Positions 41,397 through 50,756 of a stretch of 64,000 bases of DNA are shown here, piece after piece. The DNA is taken from positions 2,728,001-2,792,000 of the forward strand of contig NZ_CP066339.1 of the NCBI RefSeq assembly GCF_016406125.1, given 5' to 3'. Each line of letters begins with the position of its first letter. The stretch's first letter is position 1. Below the pieces are notes generated by a model that worked only from the letters and a program-made list of their open reading frames with translations, was not told the origin of the DNA and searched no databases. The position numbers and the translations under genes are program-made. Source of the stretch: Alicyclobacillus sp. SO9 (GTDB lineage Bacteria; Bacillota; Bacilli; Alicyclobacillales; Alicyclobacillaceae).

Positions 41397-41747
41397 CTAT
41401 CCCCGCGGTCGAGCAAGAATGCCTGCCAGGAAAGCGAAAACAATCGCTGAAGATATTCCAGCACTCGTCACCTCAAAAATCCCTGTCACGATTCCAATCA
41501 AACCGTGTGCATGTGCTTCAGCCAATGCACCATGGACTAATGCATTTCCGAAGCTGGTTATTGGGACTGAGGCACCGGCCCCCGCGAACTTAATTAGAGG
41601 ATCATAGAGGCCCAGCCCGTCAAGAATAGCGCCAGCGACCACAAGCCCTACCATGACTTGACCTGGATTTAATTTGAAAGTGTCCATTACAATTTGGCCA
41701 ATGGCGCAGATTGCGCCGCCAATAACGAACGCCCACAAAAAAATCAT
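41397..41747 (-). CDS. spoVAE: Stage V sporulation protein AE
   Basis: A 116-residue membrane protein of the SpoVAC/SpoVAE family, part of the spore channel that moves dipicolinic acid. Visible are [16 protein letters not shown], then [25 protein letters not shown] and [16 protein letters not shown]. The ATG overlaps the spoVAD stop in ATGA, so the longer open frame upstream is within spoVAD. Order C-D-E is standard. Confidence 0.94.
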   Translation of the reverse strand: MIFLWAFVIGGAICAIGQIVMDTFKLNPGQVMVGLVVAGAILDGLGLYDPLIKFAGAGASVPITSFGNALVHGALAEAHAHGLIGIVTGIFEVTSAGISSAIVFAFLAGILARPRG

Positions 41748-42787
41748 GACTTCGTCCCTCCATCTGTGTTTTCTGCGCTCACCCGTTCGAACGCCACGGC
41801 ATGACAGATACCGGGCACAGTCTCCCCTTGTTGTACCGTGACAGAAGATAATAGTGCACCTGTCGCGCAAACCAGCATTCGATTCCAGACGCCGGAAGAC
41901 AGGTTGTCAAGCAGGTGTCCAAAAGTAACAAGCGAACAGCATGCACCACCACTGCCGCCTGAATACACCTCTGGTTGCTCTCTGTCATAGATGAGCATGC
42001 CGCAATCTGTCAGACGTTCACCAAGGTCCATACCAGCGTCACGAAACATTTCGGCCAAAAGTTCATGCCCGATGTAACCAAGGTCGCCCGTAGCAATGCA
42101 GTCGAAGTCTTTCGGTTTCATCCCGCTCTCCCGGAAGAACGCTTGAATGGTATCAAAGGCTGCCGGAGCCATAGCCGCTCCCATCTCCCATGGACTGCTG
42201 ATTCCCATATCGACTAACTTACCGATTGTGGCATGTGTGATGCGCATTTCGCCAAAGGGTTTGCTGCCCAGCACAACGACTCCCGATCCAGTCACCGTTC
42301 GCTGCGCTGTTGGCGGCTTCTGGACACCATATTCGGTAGGATATCGAAACTGCCGCTCAGCCGTACTGTTGTGGCTTGACGTCCCTACAAGGGCATAATT
42401 TACGTTGTTGCTGTCAATGGCCATCGCTGCAACAGCCAGGGATTCTGTAACGGTGGAGCAGGCGCCATAGGTCCCAATGAGTGGAGTTGAGTATGCGCGC
42501 AATCCAAAGTAAAAACTGCTCAGTTGGGCATTTAAATCACCGCCAACAATCAGGTCCAAATCTCCATCTGAGAGGCTGACCTTATCGAGAGCGATTTTTG
42601 CTGCACTTTCAAACAGTTTCTGTTCCGCTTTCTCCCAAGAAGGTTCACCAAAGTGATCGTCTGAAATCCGCAGGTCAAAGTCGGTTCCCAGAGGACCTTT
42701 CCCTTCCACCGTTCCAGCAACTGTCCCTGTCGCCAACACACTGGCGCCGCGGCTGAATTTCCACGTTTGCCTGCCAACCTTGGACAC
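41744..42787 (-). CDS. spoVAD: Stage V sporulation protein AD
   Basis: A 347-residue thiolase-fold protein that binds dipicolinic acid in the SpoVA complex. Landmarks are [12 protein letters not shown] near residue 30, [18 protein letters not shown] near 117 and [19 protein letters not shown] near 290. The GTG start has AAAGGAGG 9 bases upstream. Translationally coupled to spoVAE and 15 bases from the spoVAC stop. Confidence 0.95.
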   Translation of the reverse strand: MSKVGRQTWKFSRGASVLATGTVAGTVEGKGPLGTDFDLRISDDHFGEPSWEKAEQKLFESAAKIALDKVSLSDGDLDLIVGGDLNAQLSSFYFGLRAYSTPLIGTYGACSTVTESLAVAAMAIDSNNVNYALVGTSSHNSTAERQFRYPTEYGVQKPPTAQRTVTGSGVVVLGSKPFGEMRITHATIGKLVDMGISSPWEMGAAMAPAAFDTIQAFFRESGMKPKDFDCIATGDLGYIGHELLAEMFRDAGMDLGERLTDCGMLIYDREQPEVYSGGSGGACCSLVTFGHLLDNLSSGVWNRMLVCATGALLSSVTVQQGETVPGICHAVAFERVSAENTDGGTKS

Positions 42788-42802
42788 GCTCTGATGCCTC
42801 CT

Positions 42803-43261
42803 TTAGTAATGGGTAACAAGGTAGCGAATCAGTGAAATAAAAAAGGCACTTACCACACCGTAGACAACTACAGGCCCGGCTAATTTGAACATATTGGAGC
42901 CAATTCCACTAATGAACCCCTCGCTCTTGTATTCCATAGCTGCAGACGCCATGGTGTTCGCAAAACCGGTTACAGGAACAGCACTTCCAGCCCCGGCCCA
43001 ATTGGCGAATTTATCATATACGCCCAATCCAGTGAGAATAACGGCCATTAAGATCATAACAGCTACAGTTGGATTTCCTGCGTCCTTGATGGAGAAGTGT
43101 CCGTAGTGAATAAACAAGTTTTGAACGACCTGTCCAACTACACAGATTGCACCACCGACCATATATGCCCTTATCGTATTGCGAAAGATGGTCCGAGCCG
43201 GTCTATGCTGTTTGACGAACTGTCCGTACGCTTTCTTGTCGTTCAAATACCGCGTTGTCAC
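42803..43261 (-). CDS. spoVAC: Stage V sporulation protein AC
   Basis: A 152-residue membrane protein, the mechanosensitive-channel-like subunit of the SpoVA complex. Motifs are RAYMVGGAICVVGQVVQNLF, then GLGVYDKFANWAGAGSAVPVTGFANTM (given for orientation in parts). GGGAGGTG stands 6 bases before the GTG chosen here; three codons further up there is another GTG with a poorer site. It begins the spoVACDE unit; a strong terminator upstream separates it from sigF. Confidence 0.94.
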   Translation of the reverse strand: MTTRYLNDKKAYGQFVKQHRPARTIFRNTIRAYMVGGAICVVGQVVQNLFIHYGHFSIKDAGNPTVAVMILMAVILTGLGVYDKFANWAGAGSAVPVTGFANTMASAAMEYKSEGFISGIGSNMFKLAGPVVVYGVVSAFFISLIRYLVTHY

Positions 43262-43309
43262 GCAACCCACCTCCCTTGAAATCTCCTGTAGTTTGTCCGG
43301 AAATCAATT

Positions 43310-43346
43310 CAGTCAAACACAAAAAACCTCCACACACTGTGGAGGT
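43310..43346 (-). terminator. Intrinsic terminator after sigF
   Basis: On the minus strand ACCTCCACA, loop GTG, TGTGGAGGT is followed by TTTTTG. The nine-pair perfect stem lies 63 bases beyond the sigF stop and would insulate spoIIA from spoVA, with some read-through possible. Confidence 0.88.
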
Positions 43347-43408
43347 CGACTGTCTAAGAGTAACACAATGTACACCATCTATTACAGACAAACACACATT
43401 TACCGCAT

Positions 43409-44167
43409 TTATTCCAACTGTTCCTTAATGTACCGTAAGATACGTTTTTCGAGCCTCGATACCTGGACTTGTGATATGCCTAAAACACCTGCCACATCCG
43501 ACTGTGTTTTGTCTTTGAAAAATCGCAAATAGACAATCAGGCGTTCCCGTTCAGGCAGATGATTTAGCGTATCATGCAATGCAATCTTGTCAAACCAAAC
43601 CTCATTGTCATCATCTGCAATTTGGTCCATCAGGTAGATCGGATCTCCATCATTTTCAAATACTGTCTCATGGATTGACGCGGGTGAGCGCAATGCCTCT
43701 TGCGCAAACACGACTTCCGAAGGTTCTATCTGCAAGGCTTCCGCAATCTCGGAGATAACGGGTTGTCTGCCGAGCTCCTTAGCCAAATCATCACGAACAT
43801 GTCGTATTTTTTTGGCTGTTTCCTTCAGACTTCTGCTGACTTTCACAGTGCTGTCATCTCGCAGGAACCTCTGAATTTCGCCAATAATCATGGGTACAGC
43901 ATATGTAGAGAATTTTACTTCATAAGACAAATCAAACTTGTCGACTGCTTTCATTAAGCCGATACAGCCGATTTGAAACAAATCGTCCGGCTCATACCCT
44001 CGGCCAAGGAACCTTTGGACGACAGCCCATACCAAACGCTGGTTGGACAATACCAGTTGGTCTCTAGCATCAGATTGCCCTGATTGGCTTCTGGCAATCA
44101 AATCTCTGATTTCTTCGTCAGAGTACTTGTGCGATCGTTCCGCTGCTCCGTTTGCATGATCCATCAT
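43409..44167 (-). CDS. sigF: Forespore-specific RNA polymerase sigma factor SigF
   Basis: A 252-residue sigma-70 group 3 factor. Regions 2 (DLFQIGCIGLMKAVDKFDLSYEVKFSTYAVPMI in parts), 3 and 4 (LPERERLIVYLRFF, DVAGVLGISQVQVSRLEKRIL) are intact. It overlaps spoIIAB within the open frame, but GGGGAG 6 bases upstream marks the ATG used here. Last gene of the spoIIAA-spoIIAB-sigF operon; activity is blocked by SpoIIAB until forespore formation. Confidence 0.95.
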   Translation of the reverse strand: MMDHANGAAERSHKYSDEEIRDLIARSQSGQSDARDQLVLSNQRLVWAVVQRFLGRGYEPDDLFQIGCIGLMKAVDKFDLSYEVKFSTYAVPMIIGEIQRFLRDDSTVKVSRSLKETAKKIRHVRDDLAKELGRQPVISEIAEALQIEPSEVVFAQEALRSPASIHETVFENDGDPIYLMDQIADDDNEVWFDKIALHDTLNHLPERERLIVYLRFFKDKTQSDVAGVLGISQVQVSRLEKRILRYIKEQLE

Positions 44168-44180
44168 GTAGGACTCCCCG

Positions 44181-44645
44181 TCACTGTTGCTGCGAAGGCT
44201 CACTGATGAACTTGCGCATCAGAACCCTCGTGCCTTGTCCAGGATTAGAGTCAATCACAAGTTCATCAACAAAGTTTTCCATTATCGTAATGCCCATTCC
44301 GGAGCGCTCTAATTCAGGACGTGAGGTAAATAAGGGTTGTCGCGCCTCTTCAACGTCAGCAATGCCTGCGCCGAAATCGGTAATAAGTACTTCGATAGTC
44401 CCTTGATATAGACTACACTCCAATCGAACCTTGCCTTCATTGCTCTCGTAGCCGTGAATAATCGCATTCGTCACAGCTTCAGACACAGCTGTTTTCAGTT
44501 CCGTCAACTGGTCGAGTGTTGGGTCAAGCTGCGCGGCGAAAGAAGCCACACTGACTCTGGCCAGAGACTCGTTTTCTGACCTGCTAGAGAATTCCAATGT
44601 CATATAATTGTCTACAGCTGTGGGAGTTTGCTGATTTCCCGCCAT
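44181..44645 (-). CDS. spoIIAB: Anti-sigma F factor SpoIIAB
   Basis: A 154-residue GHKL-family kinase that binds SigF and phosphorylates SpoIIAA. Landmarks: [22 protein letters not shown] (N-box Glu-x-x-x-Asn near residue 58), [16 protein letters not shown] near 90, and [18 protein letters not shown] near 117. Some 15 residues precede the usual start of homologous proteins, with a plausible GAGAG site in front of the ATG. It overlaps sigF slightly. Confidence 0.95.
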   Translation of the reverse strand: MAGNQQTPTAVDNYMTLEFSSRSENESLARVSVASFAAQLDPTLDQLTELKTAVSEAVTNAIIHGYESNEGKVRLECSLYQGTIEVLITDFGAGIADVEEARQPLFTSRPELERSGMGITIMENFVDELVIDSNPGQGTRVLMRKFISEPSQQQ

Positions 44646-44650
44646 TATCT

Positions 44651-44995
44651 TCAGCTCTCCTTCACAAATTGGATTGCCATATCTTCGGTTTCAAACAGGG
44701 GCAAAATCTTGAGAATACCGGATAACTCGAAAATCTTACGAAGACTCGCCGTGACTTCGCATAAGGCCATCTTCCCAGAATGCTGGCTAACGCTGCGATA
44801 CCTGCCCAAAATCAGACCCAAAGCTGAGCTGTCCATAAAGTCAATGTCGCGGAAATTCATGACTAATCCACGGTAGTCCGTTTGTCTCAACTGTTCTTCA
44901 ATCTCATCACGAATGCCTTCAACAGCGTGATGGTCGAGTTCGCCGCGAAGTTGAACCACTAGTACACTGTTGTCCACTTGTGCCGTCATGTTCAT
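44651..44995 (-). CDS. spoIIAA: Anti-anti-sigma factor SpoIIAA
   Basis: A 114-residue STAS-domain protein. The phospho-acceptor serine lies in [15 protein letters not shown] near residue 56. ATP-driven phosphorylation by SpoIIAB and dephosphorylation by SpoIIE set SigF activity. GGGGAGGGA precedes the ATG. First gene of the operon. In B. subtilis dacF lies upstream in the same operon; here an opposite-strand regulator intervenes. Confidence 0.95.
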   Translation of the reverse strand: MNMTAQVDNSVLVVQLRGELDHHAVEGIRDEIEEQLRQTDYRGLVMNFRDIDFMDSSALGLILGRYRSVSQHSGKMALCEVTASLRKIFELSGILKILPLFETEDMAIQFVKES

Positions 44996-45096
44996 GGGTG
45001 TGTCCCTCCCCGTTGGTGGTCATGTTCTCATGGTGTAGTTTACAATCTTTTAGCTCAAACTCCTGCACCGTCGACGAAACTAGTGTGAATAATTAT

Positions 45097-45124
45097 AAAT
45101 TCGGCAAATTCCGCACTCACCTTG
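45097..45124 (-). promoter_or_regulatory. Candidate sigma-H promoter of spoIIA
   Basis: On the minus strand the -10-like GCCGAATTT matches the sigma-H pattern RNNGAATWW fully; the -35-like CAAGGTGAG is a weak match 10 bases upstream. B. subtilis spoIIA is transcribed by sigma-H. Confidence 0.35.
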
Positions 45125-45189
45125 CCTTCTCAATCTCTCAACCAAGTAGTACAATGGGGAAAAGTCGAAATGGTGGTTGAATTTGGAGA

Positions 45190-46440
45190 ATGGATAGCTT
45201 GGGAGCCAAAATTAGAATGTTGCGTAAGGCACGCCACATGACGCAGCAAGAACTGGGCGGTACTTTAATCTCGGCCAGTATGGTAAGCCAAATTGAAGCA
45301 AACCGAGCGCTGCCGTCGGAAACCGTACTTGAATCTATCTCGAAAGCGCTGGGAGTCTCCAAAAGCTTCTTCAAAGATGAGTTTCATGTTCATGAGAGTA
45401 CCCAACGATACAGACGTGCAAAAACTCTGATGGATGGGAATCAGTATCACGAGGCGTTGGAATTGTATGTAACGCTCATTGCTTCTCCGCCGCCGCAAGT
45501 GCGTTTGTTTACGTTATACACTGAGACTGCCCAATGCTATCAGCACATAGGCGATCTCGAAAATGCAACACAAATGTACAACTATGCCGCTGAAGCTGCG
45601 CTTGAATCTGATGAAGCGGCCGTTGCCGTCCACTCATACTACCAATTGGGAACGCTGCAACGAAAGAGAGAAAAGCTCCGGCTGGCTCGTATGTACTGGT
45701 TTCGTGGTCAGCAGTTGCTGCTGCGACACAAAGACTTGAAAATGCCCATCTCAATGAAAATTCATGCAAATCTTGGACGCATTTTATACATGTTGGGGGA
45801 ATACAGAGCTGCATTTGAAAGCTATCAGCATGCCCTCGACGAAGCTCAGAACTACTCAGCAACTTTGGATCTGGCCATTGTGTACCACGGCTTAGCCAAC
45901 GTGCGTGTCAAACTGCGCGAATTCGGGAAAGCCACCGAAGATACAAATCGTGCGGTTGCGCTGTATGAATCCGTACGACATATGCGAGGCCGAAATCAGT
46001 GTAAAATCAATTTAGCCGTTATCCTTAGAGAAAAGCAAGAGTACGAGCAGGCCCTTCAAACAATTGATGAATGCTTAAAGGATTCGGAATTCAGCCAAGA
46101 TACCTTTCGTCATGCATTCGCTCTGTCCGAACGCGGGCTTTGCTTGGTAAAACTAAACCGGATAAACGAAGCCATTCAAGACGGTGTCCAAGCCACCTTT
46201 ATGGTTCAATCGGACCGACAGCTTCAGAGCAGTCTGTATCTTGCTTTGGCACATATTTATTACAATGCTCAAATGCCGGCGAAAACACTGGAGGTTGTTA
46301 GTAAAATTCTTGAACTCGGCACCTCCGGTTTACCGTATGACGAAAAGAAGCAACTTTATGGTTTGCAGTTGGAATCGGATTTGCAAGTACGACAACTTGC
46401 AGGCGCAATTAGCGCTGGCGTAGATTATTTGCAAGTCTAG
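45190..46440 (+). CDS. XRE-type transcriptional regulator with TPR domain
   Basis: A 416-residue regulator. The N-terminal Cro/C1 helix-turn-helix (AKIRMLRKARHMTQQELGG, SASMVSQIEANRALPS) is followed by about 8 tetratricopeptide-like repeats running to the end (for example CYQHIGDLENATQMYNYA and YRAAFESYQHALDEA), the plan of Rap/PlcR-related quorum sensors. A secreted-peptide ligand is possible, but no propeptide gene was found next to it. It lies between dacF and spoIIAA on the opposite strand, so its promoter region is shared with spoIIA. Confidence 0.9.
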   Translation: MDSLGAKIRMLRKARHMTQQELGGTLISASMVSQIEANRALPSETVLESISKALGVSKSFFKDEFHVHESTQRYRRAKTLMDGNQYHEALELYVTLIASPPPQVRLFTLYTETAQCYQHIGDLENATQMYNYAAEAALESDEAAVAVHSYYQLGTLQRKREKLRLARMYWFRGQQLLLRHKDLKMPISMKIHANLGRILYMLGEYRAAFESYQHALDEAQNYSATLDLAIVYHGLANVRVKLREFGKATEDTNRAVALYESVRHMRGRNQCKINLAVILREKQEYEQALQTIDECLKDSEFSQDTFRHAFALSERGLCLVKLNRINEAIQDGVQATFMVQSDRQLQSSLYLALAHIYYNAQMPAKTLEVVSKILELGTSGLPYDEKKQLYGLQLESDLQVRQLAGAISAGVDYLQV

Positions 46441-46493
46441 CCTCACATTTCCGGAAAAATAATAGAAATCGATGAAGTTCTCGACAATGAGTA

Positions 46494-46531
46494 ATAAATC
46501 GACACAAATCTATGTGTTCGTGTCGATTTAT
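46494..46531. terminator. Bidirectional stem-loop between convergent TPR-regulator and dacF genes
   Basis: ATAAATCGACAC and GTGTCGATTTAT pair perfectly over 12 bases with a 14-base loop. AT-rich flanks exist on both sides, though no long T-run, so it may end both transcripts. Confidence 0.6.
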
Positions 46532-46630
46532 CATCCTGGCACTTTCGAGCTTGCCATCAGTCAACGGCGTCAGTCAATCACGAGTCACAAACCGTTTTGA
46601 CCGCTTTGAGGTCTGTTCCAAAGCACCGGG

Positions 46631-47893
46631 TCAGTGTTTGCCAAACGTGAACAAGTGTTTTGTGGTCTGTCCGATACTTTCGAAGAGGTTCGCCTTTCTA
46701 ACGCTCTGTGCGGATACCAACGTTGCTGAGGCAACCACGTCATCATCATTCACAATTTTCAGCGTACCAACCTTTTGCCCTGCTTTAATCGGTGCCTTCA
46801 ATTTATTCAGTTCCACTTGAGTTTTATAGTTTGGCTTTTCCCCTTTTTTGTGTATGACACCTACCGTGTCGGAAGTTTGAATGCTAACTCTTTCCGGAAC
46901 CCCGTGTGGAACGCGAACCTGCCGAATCACCTGCTGGGGTTGATAAAGAATTTTGGACGTGTATTGACCAAAGGTCCAATCGAGCATCTGTGTAATTTCC
47001 CGGTTCCGAATGGTAATTTTAGGCTCACCCATGGCAACAGCAATCACTCGAAATCCTTTTCTTTTTGCTGTGGCTGACAAACAGTACTTCGCCTCTGACG
47101 TATAACCTGTTTTAAGTCCGTCCATTCCATCATAGAAGCGAACGAGTTTGTTCGTATTGACAAGCCAAAGCGGATGACTGGAGTTTTCGCGCAGATAATC
47201 ACTGTACACGGAAGTCCATTTTGTAATCTGCTGGTGCTGTAACAGTGCCCTGGACATGACGGCAACATCTTTTGCAGAGCTGTAATGATGCTCAGCGGGC
47301 AGACCATTACAGTTCACAAAATGGGTGTGATTCATGCCAAGTTCCTTCGCACGTTGATTCATCTTTTTCACAAACTCCGACTCTGTGCCCGCCATATGCT
47401 CAGCGATGGCTACGCAAGCATCGTTCGCTGAGGCCATGGCAATACCTTTCATCATGTCATTCAGCGACATTTTTTCTCCCGGCTCAAGGAAAATCTGCGA
47501 GCCGCCCATGCTTGCTGCGTGTTCACTAGCGGTAATTGTGTCAGTCAATTTCAACTGACCTTTTTCAATGGCTTCCATGGCCAACAGCATGGTCATAATC
47601 TTTGTGATGCTCGCCATGGGTAATTCCTTATTCGCGTCTTTTTCAAACAGCACTTTTTTTGTTGCAAAATCCATAATCACTGCAGACTGTGCATTTTCGG
47701 CTAAGTCCGTGTCTTGTTTCTCACTGGACACTGGCTTATGTGTTCCGGATTGAAGCACAGGAGGATGAATGTTAACTTCAACTTTATCTGCAGATTGTGA
47801 ACTGGCAAAAGCAGATACCGGTGTGAACAACAAGGCCGTAGCACAGCTAACTGCTACGGTAAACTTGACGCTTCGGCTCCCCTTCTTTTGCAA
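46631..47893 (-). CDS. dacF: D-alanyl-D-alanine carboxypeptidase, DacF-type
   Basis: A 420-residue secreted penicillin-binding protein. After a signal peptide (VSCATALLFTPVSAFA) come the three serine-peptidase motifs: SITK (Ser near 95), SAND near 155 and KTG in GLKTGYTSEAK near 260, then the C-terminal PBP5 domain. TTG is chosen because AAAGGAG stands 8 bases upstream; the GTG 3 codons before abuts it. DacF trims peptide cross-links in the spore cortex and in B. subtilis is transcribed with spoIIA by sigma-F or sigma-H. Confidence 0.93.
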   Translation of the reverse strand: MQKKGSRSVKFTVAVSCATALLFTPVSAFASSQSADKVEVNIHPPVLQSGTHKPVSSEKQDTDLAENAQSAVIMDFATKKVLFEKDANKELPMASITKIMTMLLAMEAIEKGQLKLTDTITASEHAASMGGSQIFLEPGEKMSLNDMMKGIAMASANDACVAIAEHMAGTESEFVKKMNQRAKELGMNHTHFVNCNGLPAEHHYSSAKDVAVMSRALLQHQQITKWTSVYSDYLRENSSHPLWLVNTNKLVRFYDGMDGLKTGYTSEAKYCLSATAKRKGFRVIAVAMGEPKITIRNREITQMLDWTFGQYTSKILYQPQQVIRQVRVPHGVPERVSIQTSDTVGVIHKKGEKPNYKTQVELNKLKAPIKAGQKVGTLKIVNDDDVVASATLVSAQSVRKANLFESIGQTTKHLFTFGKH

Positions 47894-48001
47894 AACAGTC
47901 ACTCCTTTCCCTAAGGTCGTGATTTTGCGGTCACCTTAGCTTGCACAGTTTGTAAAGTCTTTATAGGCTGTAAGAACAAAGATAAGCATGGAAATAAACG
48001 T

Positions 48002-48026
48002 AAAAAAGCGAGCCGTTTGGCTCGCT
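48002..48026 (-). terminator. Intrinsic terminator of the DUF1540 gene
   Basis: On the minus strand AGCGAGCC, loop AAAC, GGCTCGCT is followed by TTTTTA. Eight perfect GC-rich pairs at the DUF1540 stop. Confidence 0.88.
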
Positions 48027-48027
48027 G

Positions 48028-48222
48028 TTAAGACTCTATATTCGGCTGTTCAGAATCATCCCTGTGAACATAATTCCGATAAATAAACGTTTGGCACAGG
48101 GTTCCTTTGCTGGTTCCTACAATATCGCTTCCGTTCGTCATGACCTCAATCGAATCAGCGGAACAGGATTCCCTGTCATTGTATGCACATTCTTCAACGT
48201 AACACCGGACACCTTTTGGCAT
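48028..48222 (-). CDS. DUF1540 cysteine-rich small protein
   Basis: A 64-residue protein with the DUF1540 pattern: Cys7 and Cys12 in RCYVEECAYND, Cys20 in RESCSADS, and a further Cys in GTLCQTF, suggesting a metal-binding knuckle. Function unknown; family members are widespread in spore formers. GGGGAGGGG lies 7 bases before the ATG. It occupies the position where B. subtilis has the purine nucleoside phosphorylase gene pupG between drm and dacF. Confidence 0.85.
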   Translation of the reverse strand: MPKGVRCYVEECAYNDRESCSADSIEVMTNGSDIVGTSKGTLCQTFIYRNYVHRDDSEQPNIES

Positions 48223-48287
48223 CTTTCATCCCCTCCCCATCTATAGAATGGGCGGAATGAAAGCTGCTATACCTGAGACTTATTCCC

Positions 48288-49469
48288 TCACCACAACTTT
48301 GACAACACGCTTGTTCCAGTGGAAGCTGCGGACGACGGCAGTGAAAAGTATTCGGCAATAGTAGCGCCAATGTCCGCAAATGTCTCCCTGTCACCCAACG
48401 ACACGGACCTTGTCATCGTCTTGTTAAAGAGCAGCAGCGGTACCCATTCACGAGTGTGGTCTGTTCCTGGGACCGTCGGGTCACAACCGTGATCGGCCGT
48501 GATACACAGCAAGTCATCATCTCGAAGCAAGTCAAGGACTTTTGTCAACTGCACATCAAACTCCTCGATGGCCCTTCCAAAGCCTTCTGGATTGTTACGA
48601 TGACCGTAGAGTGCATCAAAATCAACAAGATTTGCGTAAATTAGACCGCTATCCTGGACTTGCATCCGCTCCACCAATTGATTCATTCCATCCTGATTGC
48701 TTTCCGTATGTATGGCCGTGGTAATGCCTGATCCGCCGTAGATGTCACTGATTTTCCCAATTCCACAGACCGGTAGTTCATGACGCTGCAGCGTATTCAG
48801 AACCGTATCTCCGAACGTCAGTGAAAAATCTTTGCGCCTGTGCGTCCGTTGGTAAGCTCCTTTAGAACCCGTAAACGGACGTGCAATCACACGACCCACC
48901 CCATGCTCACCAACCAGAATGGAGCGAGCATACCTACACCAGTCATACAGGGTGTCTACAGGTACGACAGACTCATGTGCGGCAACTTGAAAGACACTGT
49001 CTGCAGACGTGTAGACAATAGGCCGTCCAGTGTCCTCGTGCAATGGACCATATTCTTCGATGACAACCGTTCCTGAGGCGGGCTCGTTACAAAGCACTCT
49101 CTTTCCGGTATAGTCTTCAAACGGCTTGATGACTTCTCGGGGGAACCCATCGGGATATGTGGGCAACGGGTTTTCAAGGATTACTCCGACAAATTCCCAG
49201 TGGCCATTGGTGGTATCCTTGCCGTACGACACTTCACGCATTCTGCCATAGGCGCCCGGCTTGAGAGACTTTGGAACACCGTCAATCGGTGTAATATTCC
49301 CAAGTCCAAGCTGTGCTAAATTTGGTACATTCAAACCGCCCAATGCGTCGGCGACGTGGGCTATTGTATTGCTCTGCTCGTCTGCTGCTCCGTATCTTTC
49401 GGCGTCAGGTGCTGCCCCTATACCGACACTATCCAAGACAATCCAAATGCAGCGTTTGCGAGTATCCAT
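48288..49469 (-). CDS. deoB: Phosphopentomutase
   Basis: Interconverts (deoxy)ribose 1- and 5-phosphates in nucleoside salvage. The 393-residue product has the alkaline-phosphatase-superfamily landmarks IVLDSVGIGAAPDAERY near residue 10, the metal-binding DHGCDPTVPGTDHTREWVP near 320 and GEHGVGRVIARPFTG near 190. The ATG used has GGGGGG 7 bases upstream; another ATG lies two codons before with too short a spacing. In B. subtilis drm is followed by pupG, not seen here. Confidence 0.94.
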   Translation of the reverse strand: MDTRKRCIWIVLDSVGIGAAPDAERYGAADEQSNTIAHVADALGGLNVPNLAQLGLGNITPIDGVPKSLKPGAYGRMREVSYGKDTTNGHWEFVGVILENPLPTYPDGFPREVIKPFEDYTGKRVLCNEPASGTVVIEEYGPLHEDTGRPIVYTSADSVFQVAAHESVVPVDTLYDWCRYARSILVGEHGVGRVIARPFTGSKGAYQRTHRRKDFSLTFGDTVLNTLQRHELPVCGIGKISDIYGGSGITTAIHTESNQDGMNQLVERMQVQDSGLIYANLVDFDALYGHRNNPEGFGRAIEEFDVQLTKVLDLLRDDDLLCITADHGCDPTVPGTDHTREWVPLLLFNKTMTRSVSLGDRETFADIGATIAEYFSLPSSAASTGTSVLSKLW

Positions 49470-49493
49470 CCTCATTCCCCCCAGGTGTCTGAA

Positions 49494-50381
49494 TTACGCG
49501 CGAGGATGAGCCGTCGCATACACTTCTTTCAAACGTCCTCGCGTCACATGTGTATAAATCTGTGTTGTCGAGATATCCGCATGACCCAGCATTTCTTGAA
49601 CTGACCGTAGATCCGCTCCCCGTTCCAGTAAATGAGTTGCAAACGAGTGACGTAGAGTGTGCGGTGTGATGTCTTTCGTAATGCCGGCAGCCTGACTGTA
49701 TTTTTTTAACAGTTTCCAAAACCCTTGCCGTGACATCTGCTCACCCAAATGATTTAAAAACAATGCTTCAGTCTGATGCTTACGCAGTAACTTGTCCCTG
49801 CTGCCATTCAGATATCCTCGCAACGCACCTTGGGCCACATCACCAATAGGAATAATTCGCTCCTTTGACCCCTTGCCCATACACTTCAAAAATCCTGCCG
49901 ATAAATTTACATCAGAAATTTGAATTGATATCAGTTCGGTCACGCGGATGCCAGTTGCGTACAGTAGTTCCAACATGGCTTTGTCTCGAATTCCAGATGC
50001 CGAGGCCGTGTTTGGCGCACTCAACAGCCGTTCAACTTCGTCCACAGTCAACACCTTTGGCAGACGCTTTTCAATTTTTGGTGTTTCTACATGAACGGTG
50101 GGATCCGCTTCTATGACTTCTGAGCGAAGCAAGTAATGATAAAAAGACCGCAAGCTTGCCAGATTCCGGGACATGGTGGAATTGGCTCTCCCGCAGCTTT
50201 GCAGGTAGGACATGTAACCTAATAGATGAGTGCGATTGGCCTCAAGCAGTCCCGTAGACGACAGCTTTTTGAGGTAAACAGCAAAGGAGGTTAAATCGCG
50301 TTGATAGGATTCAAGCGTGTTTTTTGATAAACCTCTCTCTACAGATAAGTAATCAATGAAACCAGATATCCATTCCGTCAT
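49494..50381 (-). CDS. xerD: Site-specific tyrosine recombinase XerD
   Basis: Resolves chromosome dimers at dif with XerC/CodV. The 295-residue protein has a SAM-like N-terminal core-binding domain and the catalytic set Arg146, Lys170, His241, Arg244, His267 and the nucleophile Tyr276 (in TTQIYTHV). It lies immediately before deoB, as ripX lies before drm in B. subtilis, which supports XerD over other tyrosine recombinases. Confidence 0.93.
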   Translation of the reverse strand: MTEWISGFIDYLSVERGLSKNTLESYQRDLTSFAVYLKKLSSTGLLEANRTHLLGYMSYLQSCGRANSTMSRNLASLRSFYHYLLRSEVIEADPTVHVETPKIEKRLPKVLTVDEVERLLSAPNTASASGIRDKAMLELLYATGIRVTELISIQISDVNLSAGFLKCMGKGSKERIIPIGDVAQGALRGYLNGSRDKLLRKHQTEALFLNHLGEQMSRQGFWKLLKKYSQAAGITKDITPHTLRHSFATHLLERGADLRSVQEMLGHADISTTQIYTHVTRGRLKEVYATAHPRA

Positions 50382-50487
50382 GTGCAGTCCCTCGATTCCC
50401 CGGTATCACGTCTTCCTTGGTATTCCACACGTCGGGTCAAAGTCCTGCCTCAAATCGACAAAGGTTCTCATTACCAAAGGTCGCATG

Positions 50488-50736
50488 TTAAACTGCTCCA
50501 AATCTCCAAAAATCGATAATTTCATTTTCCAACTTTTTTTCCAAACTGACAACTCGCTGGTTTCCGATAGCCTTGCTGACCGAAACGTATGGCTTTTGCG
50601 GAGTTTTATAGGGATTAGCTGGCGCATATCTAAGAATAAAATGCCATCCGGCAAAAATGGCAGCGGCCACTATGCAGAATGTCAAAAAGGCGGAAAACAT
50701 CGTTCCAATCGATTGACCTGAACTGTCATTGCTCAT
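50488..50736 (-). CDS. DUF4227 (YqzK-like) membrane protein
   Basis: An 82-residue protein with one hydrophobic helix (residues about 14-34) followed by a basic and aromatic stretch (YKTPQKPYVSVSK) and a helix near the C-terminus. The DUF4227 family is found next to xerD in many Bacillales, and this gene is in that position. Function unknown. Confidence 0.8.
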   Translation of the reverse strand: MSNDSSGQSIGTMFSAFLTFCIVAAAIFAGWHFILRYAPANPYKTPQKPYVSVSKAIGNQRVVSLEKKLENEIIDFWRFGAV

Positions 50737-50756
50737 TGAAACGCCCCCCTTACGCT

